Assembly: GCA_020026195.1 (NCBI GenBank)
Contig: JAHHQW010000009.1
Span: 1 to 56,345 of the forward strand
Origin: Prevotella sp.
Lineage (GTDB): Bacteria; Bacteroidota; Bacteroidia; Bacteroidales; Bacteroidaceae
Length of the DNA stretch: 56,345 nucleotides
Direction: 5' to 3'
Part shown: piece by piece, positions 17,994-27,352 of the stretch
Layout of the letters: every line of letters starts with the position of its first letter
How positions within the stretch are numbered: the first letter of the stretch is position 1
The notes under the pieces: generated by a model
Seen by the model: only the letters and a program-made list of their open reading frames with translations
Database searches by the model: none
Told to the model about the DNA's origin: nothing
Translations under genes and position numbers: made by a program

Positions 17994-19163
17994 CTATCTA
18001 CAAACTTTCACACTTCCATTACGTGTTGTAACTATATACATACCACGTGGCAGACCACTTAAATTAACTTTTCCATTGTATGCTCCATTGCTAATCAATT
18101 TTCCATTAGCATCGTAGATACGTATATTCTCGTTTCTGTCAACACCATTGAGAATAAGATTACCATCAGCATCCCTGGAAACAGCAACTAATCTGCTATT
18201 ATCATAAACATTTCCAATACCTGAATGAGAACCAAGTTCTGTATAAGTCCAATCCTGGACACCGAATAGACTAAACACCTGACCTTCTGCATCAAGTCTG
18301 TAAATAGAATCCTGTTTAACAACATTAGTAGAACGTGTGAAGAAGTCCATATCATCCTCAAGGTTGATAGGCATAGCGACATCAGAAGCTAATGTATCGG
18401 TATAATAAATAAGTCTGTGTTCTTCGTTAGGATTTTCAGGATTTGTTCCGTAGTTAATACGATTTGTAAGGTTTCCGTTTGCATCATACTTGTAAGCGAC
18501 ATTACAATATTCTTCCATTACACCTTTCTGATGGTTCAATACATCCGTACGAGTATGTATTAGACGATCCTTGTCATCATATTCATAAAAAATAATTGTT
18601 TCTTCATATAAAGAACCACTAAAGTCCATTCTATTGAAAACCTCTTTAATCTTTAAGTCCTTTTCATTATATATATAATCAGTTTCTTCGAAAAGATCCG
18701 TACAATTCTCATCCCAATAAAGTTTACGTTGAACCATTCTTCCCTTATTATCATAAGAATACTTATAAACACCACCAAGAAGGTATTCACCTGTTCCGGT
18801 CCACGTATCAAGATTATAGTTTATACGAGAAACCAACCTATTGTTCTCATCATAACTATAATTTATGATGTATGTCTTAGTGTATTTTGTATCACCAGGT
18901 AATACACAATGTCCACCTTCACTTATTATGTTACCTTTATCATCATAGTCAATAAGACGATAGATTTCTTCGTCGTAATAACCTACATAGATGTAAATAC
19001 TATCAGGTCTACCCTGATCATCATAACCACAATAAGTACGATTCTCCTCAAGCTGAGTATCAATCTGACTAAGACACCATTTTTTCTGTGCATTTACTTC
19101 ACCACTTAAACATGTCAACATTGCCATACCGGCAAGTATCATTTTCGTAAAATTCTTTTCCAT
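17994..19163 (-). CDS. Secreted YD-repeat protein with type IX-like C-terminal tail
   Basis: This is a 389-residue exported protein of unknown function. The signal peptide (about 1-25, ending VNAQ) is followed by at least six YD-type repeats of about 20-40 residues (YDDQGRPDSIYIYVG, YDDKGNIISEGG, YSYDENNRLVSRINY, YSYDNKGRMVQRK, YEYDDKDRLIHTR, YKYDANGNLTNRI), as in RHS/YD beta-structures. The last ~65 residues resemble a type A Por secretion tail (IRIYDANGKLISNGAYNG...LSGLPRGMYIVTTRNG) but end in KVCR, where KV(V)K is more usual. It may be secreted by the type IX system and attached to the surface. No type IX machinery gene is in the window. The upstream gap is very AT-rich. Confidence 0.75.
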   Translation of the reverse strand: MEKNFTKMILAGMAMLTCLSGEVNAQKKWCLSQIDTQLEENRTYCGYDDQGRPDSIYIYVGYYDEEIYRLIDYDDKGNIISEGGHCVLPGDTKYTKTYIINYSYDENNRLVSRINYNLDTWTGTGEYLLGGVYKYSYDNKGRMVQRKLYWDENCTDLFEETDYIYNEKDLKIKEVFNRMDFSGSLYEETIIFYEYDDKDRLIHTRTDVLNHQKGVMEEYCNVAYKYDANGNLTNRINYGTNPENPNEEHRLIYYTDTLASDVAMPINLEDDMDFFTRSTNVVKQDSIYRLDAEGQVFSLFGVQDWTYTELGSHSGIGNVYDNSRLVAVSRDADGNLILNGVDRNENIRIYDANGKLISNGAYNGKVNLSGLPRGMYIVTTRNGSVKVCR

Positions 19164-19241
19164 AGATTATAATTTTATTAGATTGTTTTGCTAATATATG
19201 CATTTATACCTATAAATCCAAAAAAACCAGCATTAAAAATA

Positions 19242-19380
19242 CATTTTATCACAATAAAATACAATAAATTTACATTTTAACACTATAATATATTATTATC
19301 AGCGCATTTTAACACATTATACTGCTATAATGATTACATTCTAACATTTATATAGTTTATTTATACATTTAATATTTGCA
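19242..19380. repeat. CATTTTAACAC elements at ~32-bp spacing
   Basis: The elements start at 19242 (CATTTTATCAC), 19273 and 19305 (both CATTTTAACAC), 19337 (CATTCTAACAT) and 19366 (CATTTAATATT). Steps are 31, 32, 32 and 29 bp, about three helical turns. The sequence between them is AT-rich and poorly conserved. An isolated similar copy, CATTTTAGCAT, is at 19496. Confidence 0.6.
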
Positions 19381-19564
19381 ACATAAATCACAAACTTTTA
19401 AAATCAAGACATATTACGACACATACATATAAGCATAATCTTCTAAGATTATCATATTATATACTTTATGCACTCATAATCGTGAATATATCATTCATTT
19501 TAGCATCTAATATAATTATTACATACACAAAAATGAAACATCACTTAAAATCAGAGAATATTTA

Positions 19565-19595
19565 TTTGTTATTTTAAATATATTTATTACGTTTG
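19565..19595 (+). promoter_or_regulatory. Bacteroidetes-type promoter for the reductase-pncB unit
   Basis: TTTG (19565-19568) is followed by a 19-bp spacer and TACGTTTG (19588-19595), a full match to the consensus. The start codon is 31 bp downstream. Confidence 0.8.
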
Positions 19596-19626
19596 CATTA
19601 TAGTAATCAATAACAAAACGAATATA

Positions 19627-20145
19627 ATGAAAAAAATTCTATTGTTAAGCTGTCATCCCGACATTGAAAAATCGTTAGGAAACAAGACCTTGCTGAGTGC
19701 AGTAAAAGACTTGGAAGGGATAACGGTAATGGATATTTATAAAGAAGAGTTTACGGTAGAGACATACCGAAAGGCTTTTGACGAGGCAGATATCCTTTTA
19801 TTCCAGTTCCCCTTATACTGGGGCAGTGCTCCCTCTATGCTCAAGAAATGGAGTGACGAAATCTTCATAAAACTTATCGACAACATGGCCGGAAAGGGAA
19901 AGAAAATCATGGTCGCCGTTACATGCGGAGCAGCAAAGAGCGAGTTCTCTCCCACAGGATATAACCTTTATCCCATCGAGACACTTGTAGCTCCTTATCA
20001 TCTGCAGGCTAATTTCAGCGGTATGGGATGGCTTCCTCCTTTTGCAGTCTACGACATGGAGAACGAAGAACTGAAGGCTAAATCGGCTGCCGAAGGTGCA
20101 AAAGAATACCGTAAGCTGCTTGAAGCAATAATTAACGAAAAATAA
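19627..20145 (+). CDS. NAD(P)H oxidoreductase, flavodoxin-2 (MdaB/KefF-like) family
   Basis: This 172-residue flavodoxin-fold protein is likely an FMN- or FAD-dependent NAD(P)H:quinone reductase of the cytoplasm. It begins MKKILLLSCHPD with a serine-rich flavin phosphate loop (HPDIEKSLGNK). The family signature FQFPLYWGSAPSMLKKW is present, then VTCGAA with SPTGYNLYPIETL. The family includes MdaB and KefF; which electron acceptor is used cannot be told. It lies 44 bp before pncB, with a small hairpin between. Confidence 0.85.
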   Translation: MKKILLLSCHPDIEKSLGNKTLLSAVKDLEGITVMDIYKEEFTVETYRKAFDEADILLFQFPLYWGSAPSMLKKWSDEIFIKLIDNMAGKGKKIMVAVTCGAAKSEFSPTGYNLYPIETLVAPYHLQANFSGMGWLPPFAVYDMENEELKAKSAAEGAKEYRKLLEAIINEK

Positions 20146-20150
20146 ACAAT

Positions 20151-20166
20151 CCCTGCTAAAGCGGGG
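20151..20166 (+). other. Small hairpin between the reductase gene and pncB
   Basis: CCCTGC (20151-20156) pairs with GCGGGG (20161-20166) around a 4-nt loop, with one G-U pair. There is no T-run, so it is more likely an mRNA processing or attenuating stem than a full terminator. Confidence 0.4.
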
Positions 20167-20189
20167 AAATCAACATAATAGACAAAATT

Positions 20190-21362
20190 ATGATTATCAA
20201 TTCAATGCTGGACACAGACCTTTATAAGTTTACTACATCGTATGCTTATATCAAGATGTTTCCGCATGCCTTAGGCACATTTAAATTTGTCGATCGCGAC
20301 AACACAGAGTATGGCGAAGATTTCATCAAGATGTTCAAAGATGAAATTCAGACCATGAAAAACGTAAGCCTTACCAACGAAGAACTTAACTTCATGACAA
20401 GCACATGCAAATTCATACCACGTGTTTACTGGGAATGGCTGTCTTCTTTCAGATTCGACCCTGAAAAGATTGAAGTTAGCGTAGACGAGAACCGTCACCT
20501 TCACATCGAAGTTACAGATTTCTTATATAAGGTTACTCTTTATGAGGTTCCCCTGCTCGCACTTGTTTCTGAAGTAAGAAACAAACTTGCAAAGCACGTT
20601 CCTGACAAGGAGGAAGTTCTCAGACGTCTTGACGAGAAGATAAAACTTTCTAACGATAACCAGATGACATTCTCTGACTTCGGTACACGCCGTCGTTTCT
20701 CAATGGAAATACAGGAGCTCGTAATACAGCGTCTGAAGAGAGATGCCAAATACTGCACAGGCACATCAAACTGTCTTCTTGCAATGAAGTACAATATGCG
20801 CCCCATCGGTACACATCCTCACGAATGGTTTATGTTCCACGGAGCACAGTTTGGTTACAAACATGCAAACTACATGGCACTCGAAAACTGGGTTAATGTT
20901 TACGACGGAGACTTAGGTACAGCACTGGCAGATACTTATACATCTGAATCATTTATATCTAACTTCAGCCGCAAACAGGCTAAATTGTTCGACGGTGTAC
21001 GTTGCGACTCTGGTAATGAGCTTAATTTCATCGAGATGTTAATAGACAAGTACAAGAAGTTTGGAATAGATCCTACTACAAAGACCATCATCTTCAGTAA
21101 TGCACTTGATTTCAACAAAGCTCTCAAGATTTTCAACTACTGCAAAGGCAAAATCAGATGTTCGTTCGGTATTGGTACGAACCTTACAAACGACACAGGT
21201 TTCAAGCCTTGCAACATTGTTATGAAACTTGCACGCTGCTGCATGAACGGCAGTAATCCAATCTGGCAGGAATGCATCAAACTGTCTGACGACTATGGTA
21301 AGCACATGGGAAGCAGCACCGAAATGGAAGCTTGTCTCTATGAGCTTAATCTTAAGAACTAA
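20190..21362 (+). CDS. pncB: Nicotinate phosphoribosyltransferase
   Basis: PncB condenses nicotinate with PRPP to give nicotinate mononucleotide, the entry step of NAD salvage. It begins with the conserved MLDTDLYKFTTSYAY. The region FSDFGTRRRFS and the IGTHPHEWFMFHGAQ segment, which carries the catalytic His (His209) phosphorylated in the family, are intact. RCDSGNEL and the C-terminal FGIGTNLTND phosphate-binding loop follow. The length of 390 residues matches the PncB class. A strong terminator follows 28 bp after the stop. Confidence 0.96.
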   Translation: MIINSMLDTDLYKFTTSYAYIKMFPHALGTFKFVDRDNTEYGEDFIKMFKDEIQTMKNVSLTNEELNFMTSTCKFIPRVYWEWLSSFRFDPEKIEVSVDENRHLHIEVTDFLYKVTLYEVPLLALVSEVRNKLAKHVPDKEEVLRRLDEKIKLSNDNQMTFSDFGTRRRFSMEIQELVIQRLKRDAKYCTGTSNCLLAMKYNMRPIGTHPHEWFMFHGAQFGYKHANYMALENWVNVYDGDLGTALADTYTSESFISNFSRKQAKLFDGVRCDSGNELNFIEMLIDKYKKFGIDPTTKTIIFSNALDFNKALKIFNYCKGKIRCSFGIGTNLTNDTGFKPCNIVMKLARCCMNGSNPIWQECIKLSDDYGKHMGSSTEMEACLYELNLKN

Positions 21363-21390
21363 CATCTGAATATTTTTAATATTACATGTG

Positions 21391-21425
21391 CTGTGTCATC
21401 TGTTATCGGATGACACAGTTTTTTT
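21391..21425 (+). terminator. Rho-independent terminator after pncB
   Basis: CTGTGTCATC (21391-21400) pairs perfectly with GATGACACAG (21409-21418), with an 8-nt loop and a run of seven T (21419-21425). Confidence 0.92.
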
Positions 21426-21547
21426 ATATTTATTTCTGAACGCCTTCACATAGTGAAATCGGCAGAAGAAGTAAGAAAGACTTTTCTCAATGCTTGTTTG
21501 TGCTTTTTCAATATTTTATCTTCAAAAGAAACATGTCTCAAGAAAAA

Positions 21548-21636
21548 GCAGACTCACGTGTAAACGTTTTCTGACACACCTATAAACGTTTGCAGACACA
21601 CGTAAAGTAGTTTGCAGACACACATTGTCTACAAAA
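21548..21636. repeat. Degenerate ~22-bp repeat array B (four units)
   Basis: Four direct units start at 21548, 21571, 21592 and 21614 (steps 23, 21 and 22 bp). They read GCAGACTCACGTGTAAACG, CTGACACACCTATAAACG, GCAGACACACGTAAAGTAG and GCAGACACACATTGTCTAC, the first three followed by TTT(T). The consensus is GCAGACACACGTGTAAACG plus TTT. Unlike CRISPR, the repeats are contiguous and imperfect, with no spacers and no cas genes. The family also occurs at 1638 and 51581. Confidence 0.75.
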
Positions 21637-21892
21637 CGAGAACACAAGACACGACAAGATTTCCTTACAGTAATTCGCACAGATATACTAACATAAAAAA
21701 ACATTTTACGTTTATATGTTAAAACATTATGCTAAATCTATTAACATTCCGCATCTGAAACATGCTGTTACTGCATGCGTAGCGTCAGAGAGTGTCAGAC
21801 CAAACATCATCCCGCTACAATGCCATTGCATTTTATATGTCATCTAACATCGTTTCTTTACACTCCATAATGCCACAAAACGCACCTTTTAT

Positions 21893-21923
21893 TTTGTTTT
21901 TACACGGTCAAATATTATCTTTG
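21893..21923 (+). promoter_or_regulatory. Bacteroidetes-type promoter for the macroglobulin-ExbD operon
   Basis: TTTG (21893-21896), a 19-bp spacer and TATCTTTG (21916-21923) match the consensus fully. The start codon is 27 bp further on. Confidence 0.85.
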
Positions 21924-21950
21924 CATATATAAAGGTAAAATCATACACGT

Positions 21951-24900
21951 ATGAAAAGACTCAGTTTAACATTACTTATTTCTTTATTGATATCTGTAAA
22001 CATAGTCATGGCCGACGATTTCAGAGGACTGTGGAAGGATATCGAAGAGAAACGTGCTAAAGACCTTCCTGCCACTCAAATTGAATTGCTTGACAAAGTT
22101 ATAGCAAAGGCTGAACGTGAGAAGTCATACGGAAACCTTATGAAGGCTGTAAAGGAAAGGATGGAAACAAGGTATATTATATCGCCCGATTCTTTCGAAG
22201 TCGACTTAAAAAAGCTTGAGACAATTACGGCTAAAACAAGCCGCAGCAGTATTGTATATGCAGTTTACAATTCTATCTTAGGAAGCATCTACCGCGATAA
22301 GGCATCCAGATGTTACGATGACAAGACAGACAGAGACAGATTTACAGCCAGAGCAAACGATTTCTTTATAAAGTCGCTGTCTGATCCGCAGATTACTGCA
22401 GGAGTGACCACGAAAGAACTTTATCCTTTTTTTTCTAAGAAGGAAGGAACAAGTCTTTTAGTATCGCTTGCATACAATGCAGACATGTATGAAAAAGCCA
22501 GAGATTATTTTGTAAAAAAAGGCGACCGCCCGAATGCACTTATAATGTCACTTGAGGCTCTGCGTAACAAGAATACTGAAAACAAAAATTATCTGCACCA
22601 GTTAGACTCGCTCATTGCCATCTACGGAGATATTGAGGAATGCTGTCTTGTCGCAACGGCTAAATACAGATATTTAAACGAAAAGACCAAGGTTTCTAAC
22701 GAAGAGAAAATAAAATTTGTAAGAGAGTCACTTAAAAGATGGGGAAGTTTCGAAGGCTCGGCAGAACTTAAAGATGCCGAACATTTACTTACCCGTCCTT
22801 CTTTCGAGGTAACACTTCCCAAATTACAGATTGGAGAGGATGAGGAACTTACGGTATATCTCAAAGACGTAAGAAACATCTGCAATATTAAAACTACAAT
22901 ATGGAAGACAGACCTTACTACAGGCGCCATTGCAAAGAGAGACTACGATGGTGGAATAAATGATGACTTTTACCGTAGCATTATAAACGGCAGACATAAG
23001 AGTCGTATCATGACAATAAGTAACTCGTTTGATGCTCCCGACTATGTATTCTCGAAAAAAGAATTCGTTATTCCTTCTCTGAAGAAAGGCATATATATCA
23101 TTGAAACAAGTTCTGACCAAAAAGACATGGAGGCTGTTTATAACATCCTTTACGTAAGCAATCTTTATGTTATGTCAGAGTCGTTACCGATGAAGAACAC
23201 ACGCATTGCCGTGGTAAATCTGAAAAGCGGCCAGCCTGTTGCCAATACTCCGGTAACCATATATTACCAGAAGAGCTACAGTGACTATTATACAAAAGAA
23301 GTAACTACGGATATAAATGGCGAGGTAATATTAAAGCATGGAGACAGAGCTGTATCTGCATTCGCAAATACCAGCACGGATAAATACATGCCTGCCACAC
23401 GAATAAGTGAATCGTTCGGATTTTACAACAATACAGAGAACAGAAGCCACACGGCAATTTTTACCGACAGGGCTGTTTATCGTCCGGGACAGACTGTAAA
23501 GGTCGCAGTAGTGGCATATCGTAACTTAATGGGAAGAGACATCAAGGCCGACAGTGCAGCAAACATAAACATTACTCTGAAAGATACCAACTATAAAGTT
23601 ATAGCACAGAAGACTGTTACCACAGATGCATACGGAAAGGCTTCTACAGAATTCGTTCTGCCTTCAAAAACTCTTAACGGTACATTCAGTATAACAGACA
23701 GCCGTTCTGGCTATACTTCCATCAGGGTAGAAGAATACAAACGTCCTACTTTTGAGGTACGTTTTAACGATCCAGAAATACAGTATCATTTAGGAGACAC
23801 CGTAAAGGTAAAAGCTACGGCTATGAGTTTTGCTGGCGTTGCAATACAGAATGCCAAAGTAAAATATGAAATAAGACGTTTCTTGTACTGGTATCCATAT
23901 CTTTCAAGCAGGAACAGCATTGTAATCACCAGTGGCAATACTGTCACTTCTGAAGACGGATCGTTCTCCGTAGACGTTCCGCTAACATCAAATGCCGACA
24001 TGAACGGAGTATGCTATAACTTCATAGTGGATGCATACGTAACTGATACAGCAGGCGAAACAAGAAGTGGCAGACTTTCTCTGCCTGCAAGCGAAAAAAA
24101 AGTATGGATAGAATGTAACATGCCTGAGAAAATAGAAAGTTCTGAAAAGGGCACGATAAGATTCAATGTAAGGAACATTGCCAGAAAGGATATAGATACT
24201 GATGTTACGTTCTATATTGACAACAACAAAGGTTATATGGTCAAGGCTAACAGTGACGTAGACCTCAATAAAATAATCGGCGGCATCAATTCGGGACGAC
24301 ACAAACTAACAATAACTGCAATGGGCGAAAAGATTGAACATGATTTCATTCTATTTTCTCTCAACGACAAAGTACCAGCATATAATACAGACGAATGGTT
24401 CTATATTACTTCCGATACATTCCCGACAGACGGAAGCAGCGTATCAATGCAGATAGGCAGCAGCCTCAACGATGTTCATGCTTTATACACAGTGATTTCT
24501 GGTAATAAGATAATAAAGATGGGGGCTTTCAGCCTTGACAATGAGGTTAAGACTTTTAATCTGAATTACAAAGACGAGTATGGTGACGGCATTCTTATAA
24601 CTTATGCATGGGTAAAGAACGGTCATCTTTATACTCGTAACGCAGAGATAAAGAAGGCGCTGCCTAAGAAGGAACTTGATATAAAGTGGACTACTTTCCG
24701 CAACCGTCTTGTTCCAGGACAGAAAGAGCAGTGGACATTACATGTAAGCCGAAACGATAAAAAGACAGCGGAAGCATCAGTCATTGCCACAATGTATGAT
24801 ATGTCGCTTGATAATATCATACATCACGGATGGAGCAGAATTTACGGACTGGCACGTTACATTCCTTTCACAAGATGGACAGGAACAGAGAGTAACAGCA

Positions 24901-27344
24901 GTCAGTATAGTTTCATGCAGGCTGACGTAAAATGGGAATACTCTAAAGACAACATTTATGAACTCTTCCCTCCATTTAATTTTAACGAATACCACTTACA
25001 TTTAAGAGGCACGGATGCGATGGGTATGCCTGAATACAACGTAACCAGACAGAACGCTGTACTTAAGAGTAAGAGTTTCGGTTCGTTTGTTGCAGCAGAA
25101 GAGAAAATTGCAGAAACAGAAGATACAGAAGAAACAGTTACATCTGACAATCCTCAGTTAAGAGAGAATCTTAACGAGACAGCATTCTTCTACCCTTCTC
25201 TTACTACAGATTCAGAGGGTGATGTAAACATTTCGTTTACACTCCCAGAGAGTATCACGACATGGAAATTCATGGCATTCGCCAACGACAAAGAAATGTC
25301 AAACGAAGTTTTCACAGACGAAATCGTTGCAAGCAAGAAAGTCATGCTACAGCCCAACATGCCTCGATTTATACGTCACGGTGACAAAACTGTTATTTCA
25401 GCACGCATAATGAACATTTCTGAAAACGACATACGCGGAAAGGCCGTAATGCAGATATGTGATGCCGAAACCGAAAAGGTTATATTAGAAAGGCATTCTG
25501 ATTTCTCTACCGCAAAGGGAAAGACATCTGCCGTTACATTTAATTTCGATGCCGAAATAGAACCAGGAATAGTTATATGCAGAATGTTTGCAGAAGGCAA
25601 AGACTTCAGTGACGGCGAACAGCATTACATCAATATTCTGACAGACAAAGAAATCGTTACCACCACAAAAGTATCTGACATCACTGAGGCTGGGACACAC
25701 AAACTAAATACTGACGATTTGTTTGGCAAAGATGTATCCGACAAACGTGTAACAATAGAATTCACAGAAAATCCGCAGTGGTTTGTCATACAGGCACTGC
25801 CTTCAATAGCAGAAACTAACAAGGACGATGCCATAAGTACGGCAACAAAAATTTATGCCAACATAATGGCACGTAGCATTGCCAATGCATCTCCTGCCAT
25901 TAAAAATGTGATAAATGGCTGGAACAAAAACGAAGACGGCACAGCTCTTATCAGTAACCTGTACAGGAACGAAGAACTTAAGGATATGGTTCTTGAGGAA
26001 ACGCCATGGATTGCAGAAGCTGAGTCGGAAACAGAAATGATGCGTAAACTTAAAGATTTGTTTGACAACAACACCATGGACAGCAGGATAAACGATGCTG
26101 TGCAGAAACTAAGTTCTTTGCAGCTTGCTGATGGTTCATGGGGATGGTGGCGCGGCATGAAAGGCAATAAATACATTACAATGACAGTTGCTGAAATGCT
26201 CGTACGTCTTGAAACGATGACAGAAAGTAATGGTATCCTGAAAGGCATAACCGACAAGGCCATGAATTATCTTTCCGAAGAAATTCGTAGAGAACTGATG
26301 AATAAGAAGAACTCAGACTTACACAGACTGTCTCCGACTGATATAAGATATCTATACATCAAGTCACTGCGTGGAGAAAAGGCTGATAAAAACGACAAGA
26401 CTCTCTTAAAGATGCTCGGAGAGCACAAAATGTCTGACATGAATATTTATGAAAAGAGCATGGCTGCTGTAATTTTCTACAACATGGGAATTAAAGAAAA
26501 AGCCATACAGGCTGTTAACAGCATTAAGGAATATACTGTTTATAACAAAGCCATGGGACGTTATTACGACTCTGAGACAGCAGAATATTCATGGTTCGAC
26601 TATAAGATTCCGACACAGGTAATGGCAATAGAAGCATTGAAGCAGGTATCTCCGAAAGACTCTGATACAATAGAGGAGATGAAACAGTGGCTGTTACAGG
26701 AAAAGCGTACTACTTCATGGGATACTCCTATCAATGCAGTAAATGCTATATATGCATTCACCAACGGTGGTTCCGACGTAAAGACAGTACATAACGATGC
26801 CGTTATAAATATAAACGGTAAAAGCGTAAGTTCATCGACAGCAGGAACCGGATATATAAAGACATCGGCAGAAGGAAACAGGTTTGACATAAGCATCAGT
26901 AAAAAGACCAATGGTACTTCATGGCTTTCTATGTACGGAACATATACTTCTGACGTAAAAGACATTGACGATGCCTCAACAGGAATAAGTATTAAACGTG
27001 AAATAATAACCGACAATACCTTAACCGTAGGCAGTAAAATAAAGGTCAGACTAACAATAGTTACCGACAGGGACTACGATTTTGTACAAGTAACAGACAA
27101 ACGTGCCGCATGTATGGAACCCGTAAATCAAATAAGTGGATACAACGGACGTTATTACTGTAGCATGAAGGACAATGCTGCATATTATTATTTTGACATG
27201 ATGCCTAAGGGCAGACATATAATAGAGACAGAATATTACATTGACCGACAGGGCTCATATACCACAGGTACATGCAAGATACAATGTGCTTATGCTCCTG
27301 CATTTAGCGCAAGGACAAAGGCTAATATAATAACAGTGAAATAA
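21951..27344 (+). CDS. Alpha-2-macroglobulin family protein, thioester motif absent
   Basis: This is a very large (1797 aa) exported protein. The signal peptide (1-21, ending VMA) leads into a helical N-terminal region (about 30-290), then macroglobulin-type beta domains (HTAIFTDRAVYRPGQTVKVAV is the MG signature), the ANA-like region (SLTTDSEGDVNISFTLPESITTWKF) and a terpenoid-cyclase-like helical domain (SSLQLADGSWGWWRGMKGNKYITM). A C-terminal receptor-like region ends the protein. The expected CxEQ thioester site is replaced by ETNKDDAIS (about 1288-1296), so covalent trapping of proteases is not expected. Bacterial members guard the periplasm against proteases. There is no lipobox. It is first in an eight-gene operon. 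Confidence 0.92.
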   Translation: MKRLSLTLLISLLISVNIVMADDFRGLWKDIEEKRAKDLPATQIELLDKVIAKAEREKSYGNLMKAVKERMETRYIISPDSFEVDLKKLETITAKTSRSSIVYAVYNSILGSIYRDKASRCYDDKTDRDRFTARANDFFIKSLSDPQITAGVTTKELYPFFSKKEGTSLLVSLAYNADMYEKARDYFVKKGDRPNALIMSLEALRNKNTENKNYLHQLDSLIAIYGDIEECCLVATAKYRYLNEKTKVSNEEKIKFVRESLKRWGSFEGSAELKDAEHLLTRPSFEVTLPKLQIGEDEELTVYLKDVRNICNIKTTIWKTDLTTGAIAKRDYDGGINDDFYRSIINGRHKSRIMTISNSFDAPDYVFSKKEFVIPSLKKGIYIIETSSDQKDMEAVYNILYVSNLYVMSESLPMKNTRIAVVNLKSGQPVANTPVTIYYQKSYSDYYTKEVTTDINGEVILKHGDRAVSAFANTSTDKYMPATRISESFGFYNNTENRSHTAIFTDRAVYRPGQTVKVAVVAYRNLMGRDIKADSAANINITLKDTNYKVIAQKTVTTDAYGKASTEFVLPSKTLNGTFSITDSRSGYTSIRVEEYKRPTFEVRFNDPEIQYHLGDTVKVKATAMSFAGVAIQNAKVKYEIRRFLYWYPYLSSRNSIVITSGNTVTSEDGSFSVDVPLTSNADMNGVCYNFIVDAYVTDTAGETRSGRLSLPASEKKVWIECNMPEKIESSEKGTIRFNVRNIARKDIDTDVTFYIDNNKGYMVKANSDVDLNKIIGGINSGRHKLTITAMGEKIEHDFILFSLNDKVPAYNTDEWFYITSDTFPTDGSSVSMQIGSSLNDVHALYTVISGNKIIKMGAFSLDNEVKTFNLNYKDEYGDGILITYAWVKNGHLYTRNAEIKKALPKKELDIKWTTFRNRLVPGQKEQWTLHVSRNDKKTAEASVIATMYDMSLDNIIHHGWSRIYGLARYIPFTRWTGTESNSSQYSFMQADVKWEYSKDNIYELFPPFNFNEYHLHLRGTDAMGMPEYNVTRQNAVLKSKSFGSFVAAEEKIAETEDTEETVTSDNPQLRENLNETAFFYPSLTTDSEGDVNISFTLPESITTWKFMAFANDKEMSNEVFTDEIVASKKVMLQPNMPRFIRHGDKTVISARIMNISENDIRGKAVMQICDAETEKVILERHSDFSTAKGKTSAVTFNFDAEIEPGIVICRMFAEGKDFSDGEQHYINILTDKEIVTTTKVSDITEAGTHKLNTDDLFGKDVSDKRVTIEFTENPQWFVIQALPSIAETNKDDAISTATKIYANIMARSIANASPAIKNVINGWNKNEDGTALISNLYRNEELKDMVLEETPWIAEAESETEMMRKLKDLFDNNTMDSRINDAVQKLSSLQLADGSWGWWRGMKGNKYITMTVAEMLVRLETMTESNGILKGITDKAMNYLSEEIRRELMNKKNSDLHRLSPTDIRYLYIKSLRGEKADKNDKTLLKMLGEHKMSDMNIYEKSMAAVIFYNMGIKEKAIQAVNSIKEYTVYNKAMGRYYDSETAEYSWFDYKIPTQVMAIEALKQVSPKDSDTIEEMKQWLLQEKRTTSWDTPINAVNAIYAFTNGGSDVKTVHNDAVININGKSVSSSTAGTGYIKTSAEGNRFDISISKKTNGTSWLSMYGTYTSDVKDIDDASTGISIKREIITDNTLTVGSKIKVRLTIVTDRDYDFVQVTDKRAACMEPVNQISGYNGRYYCSMKDNAAYYYFDMMPKGRHIIETEYYIDRQGSYTTGTCKIQCAYAPAFSARTKANIITVK

Positions 27345-27352
27345 GAATTCGG

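Larger units (their letters stand above)
19164..19626. other. 463-bp very AT-rich divergent gap
   Basis: The gap separates the YD-repeat gene (-) from the reductase gene (+). It contains a ~32-bp-phased array of CATTTTAACAC elements (19242-19380) and the reductase promoter (19565-19595). No coding region or RNA gene was recognised. No TAnnTTTG box was found for the minus-strand gene. Confidence 0.65.
21363..21950. other. 588-bp gap between pncB and the macroglobulin operon
   Basis: The gap holds the pncB terminator, repeat array B (21548-21636) and the macroglobulin promoter at its right end. The stretch 21640-21890 shows no coding region, RNA gene or recognised site. Confidence 0.7.

Noticed and set aside
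21548..21636. CRISPR array
   Set aside because: The repeats are imperfect and contiguous with no unique spacers of constant length, and there are no cas genes in the window.
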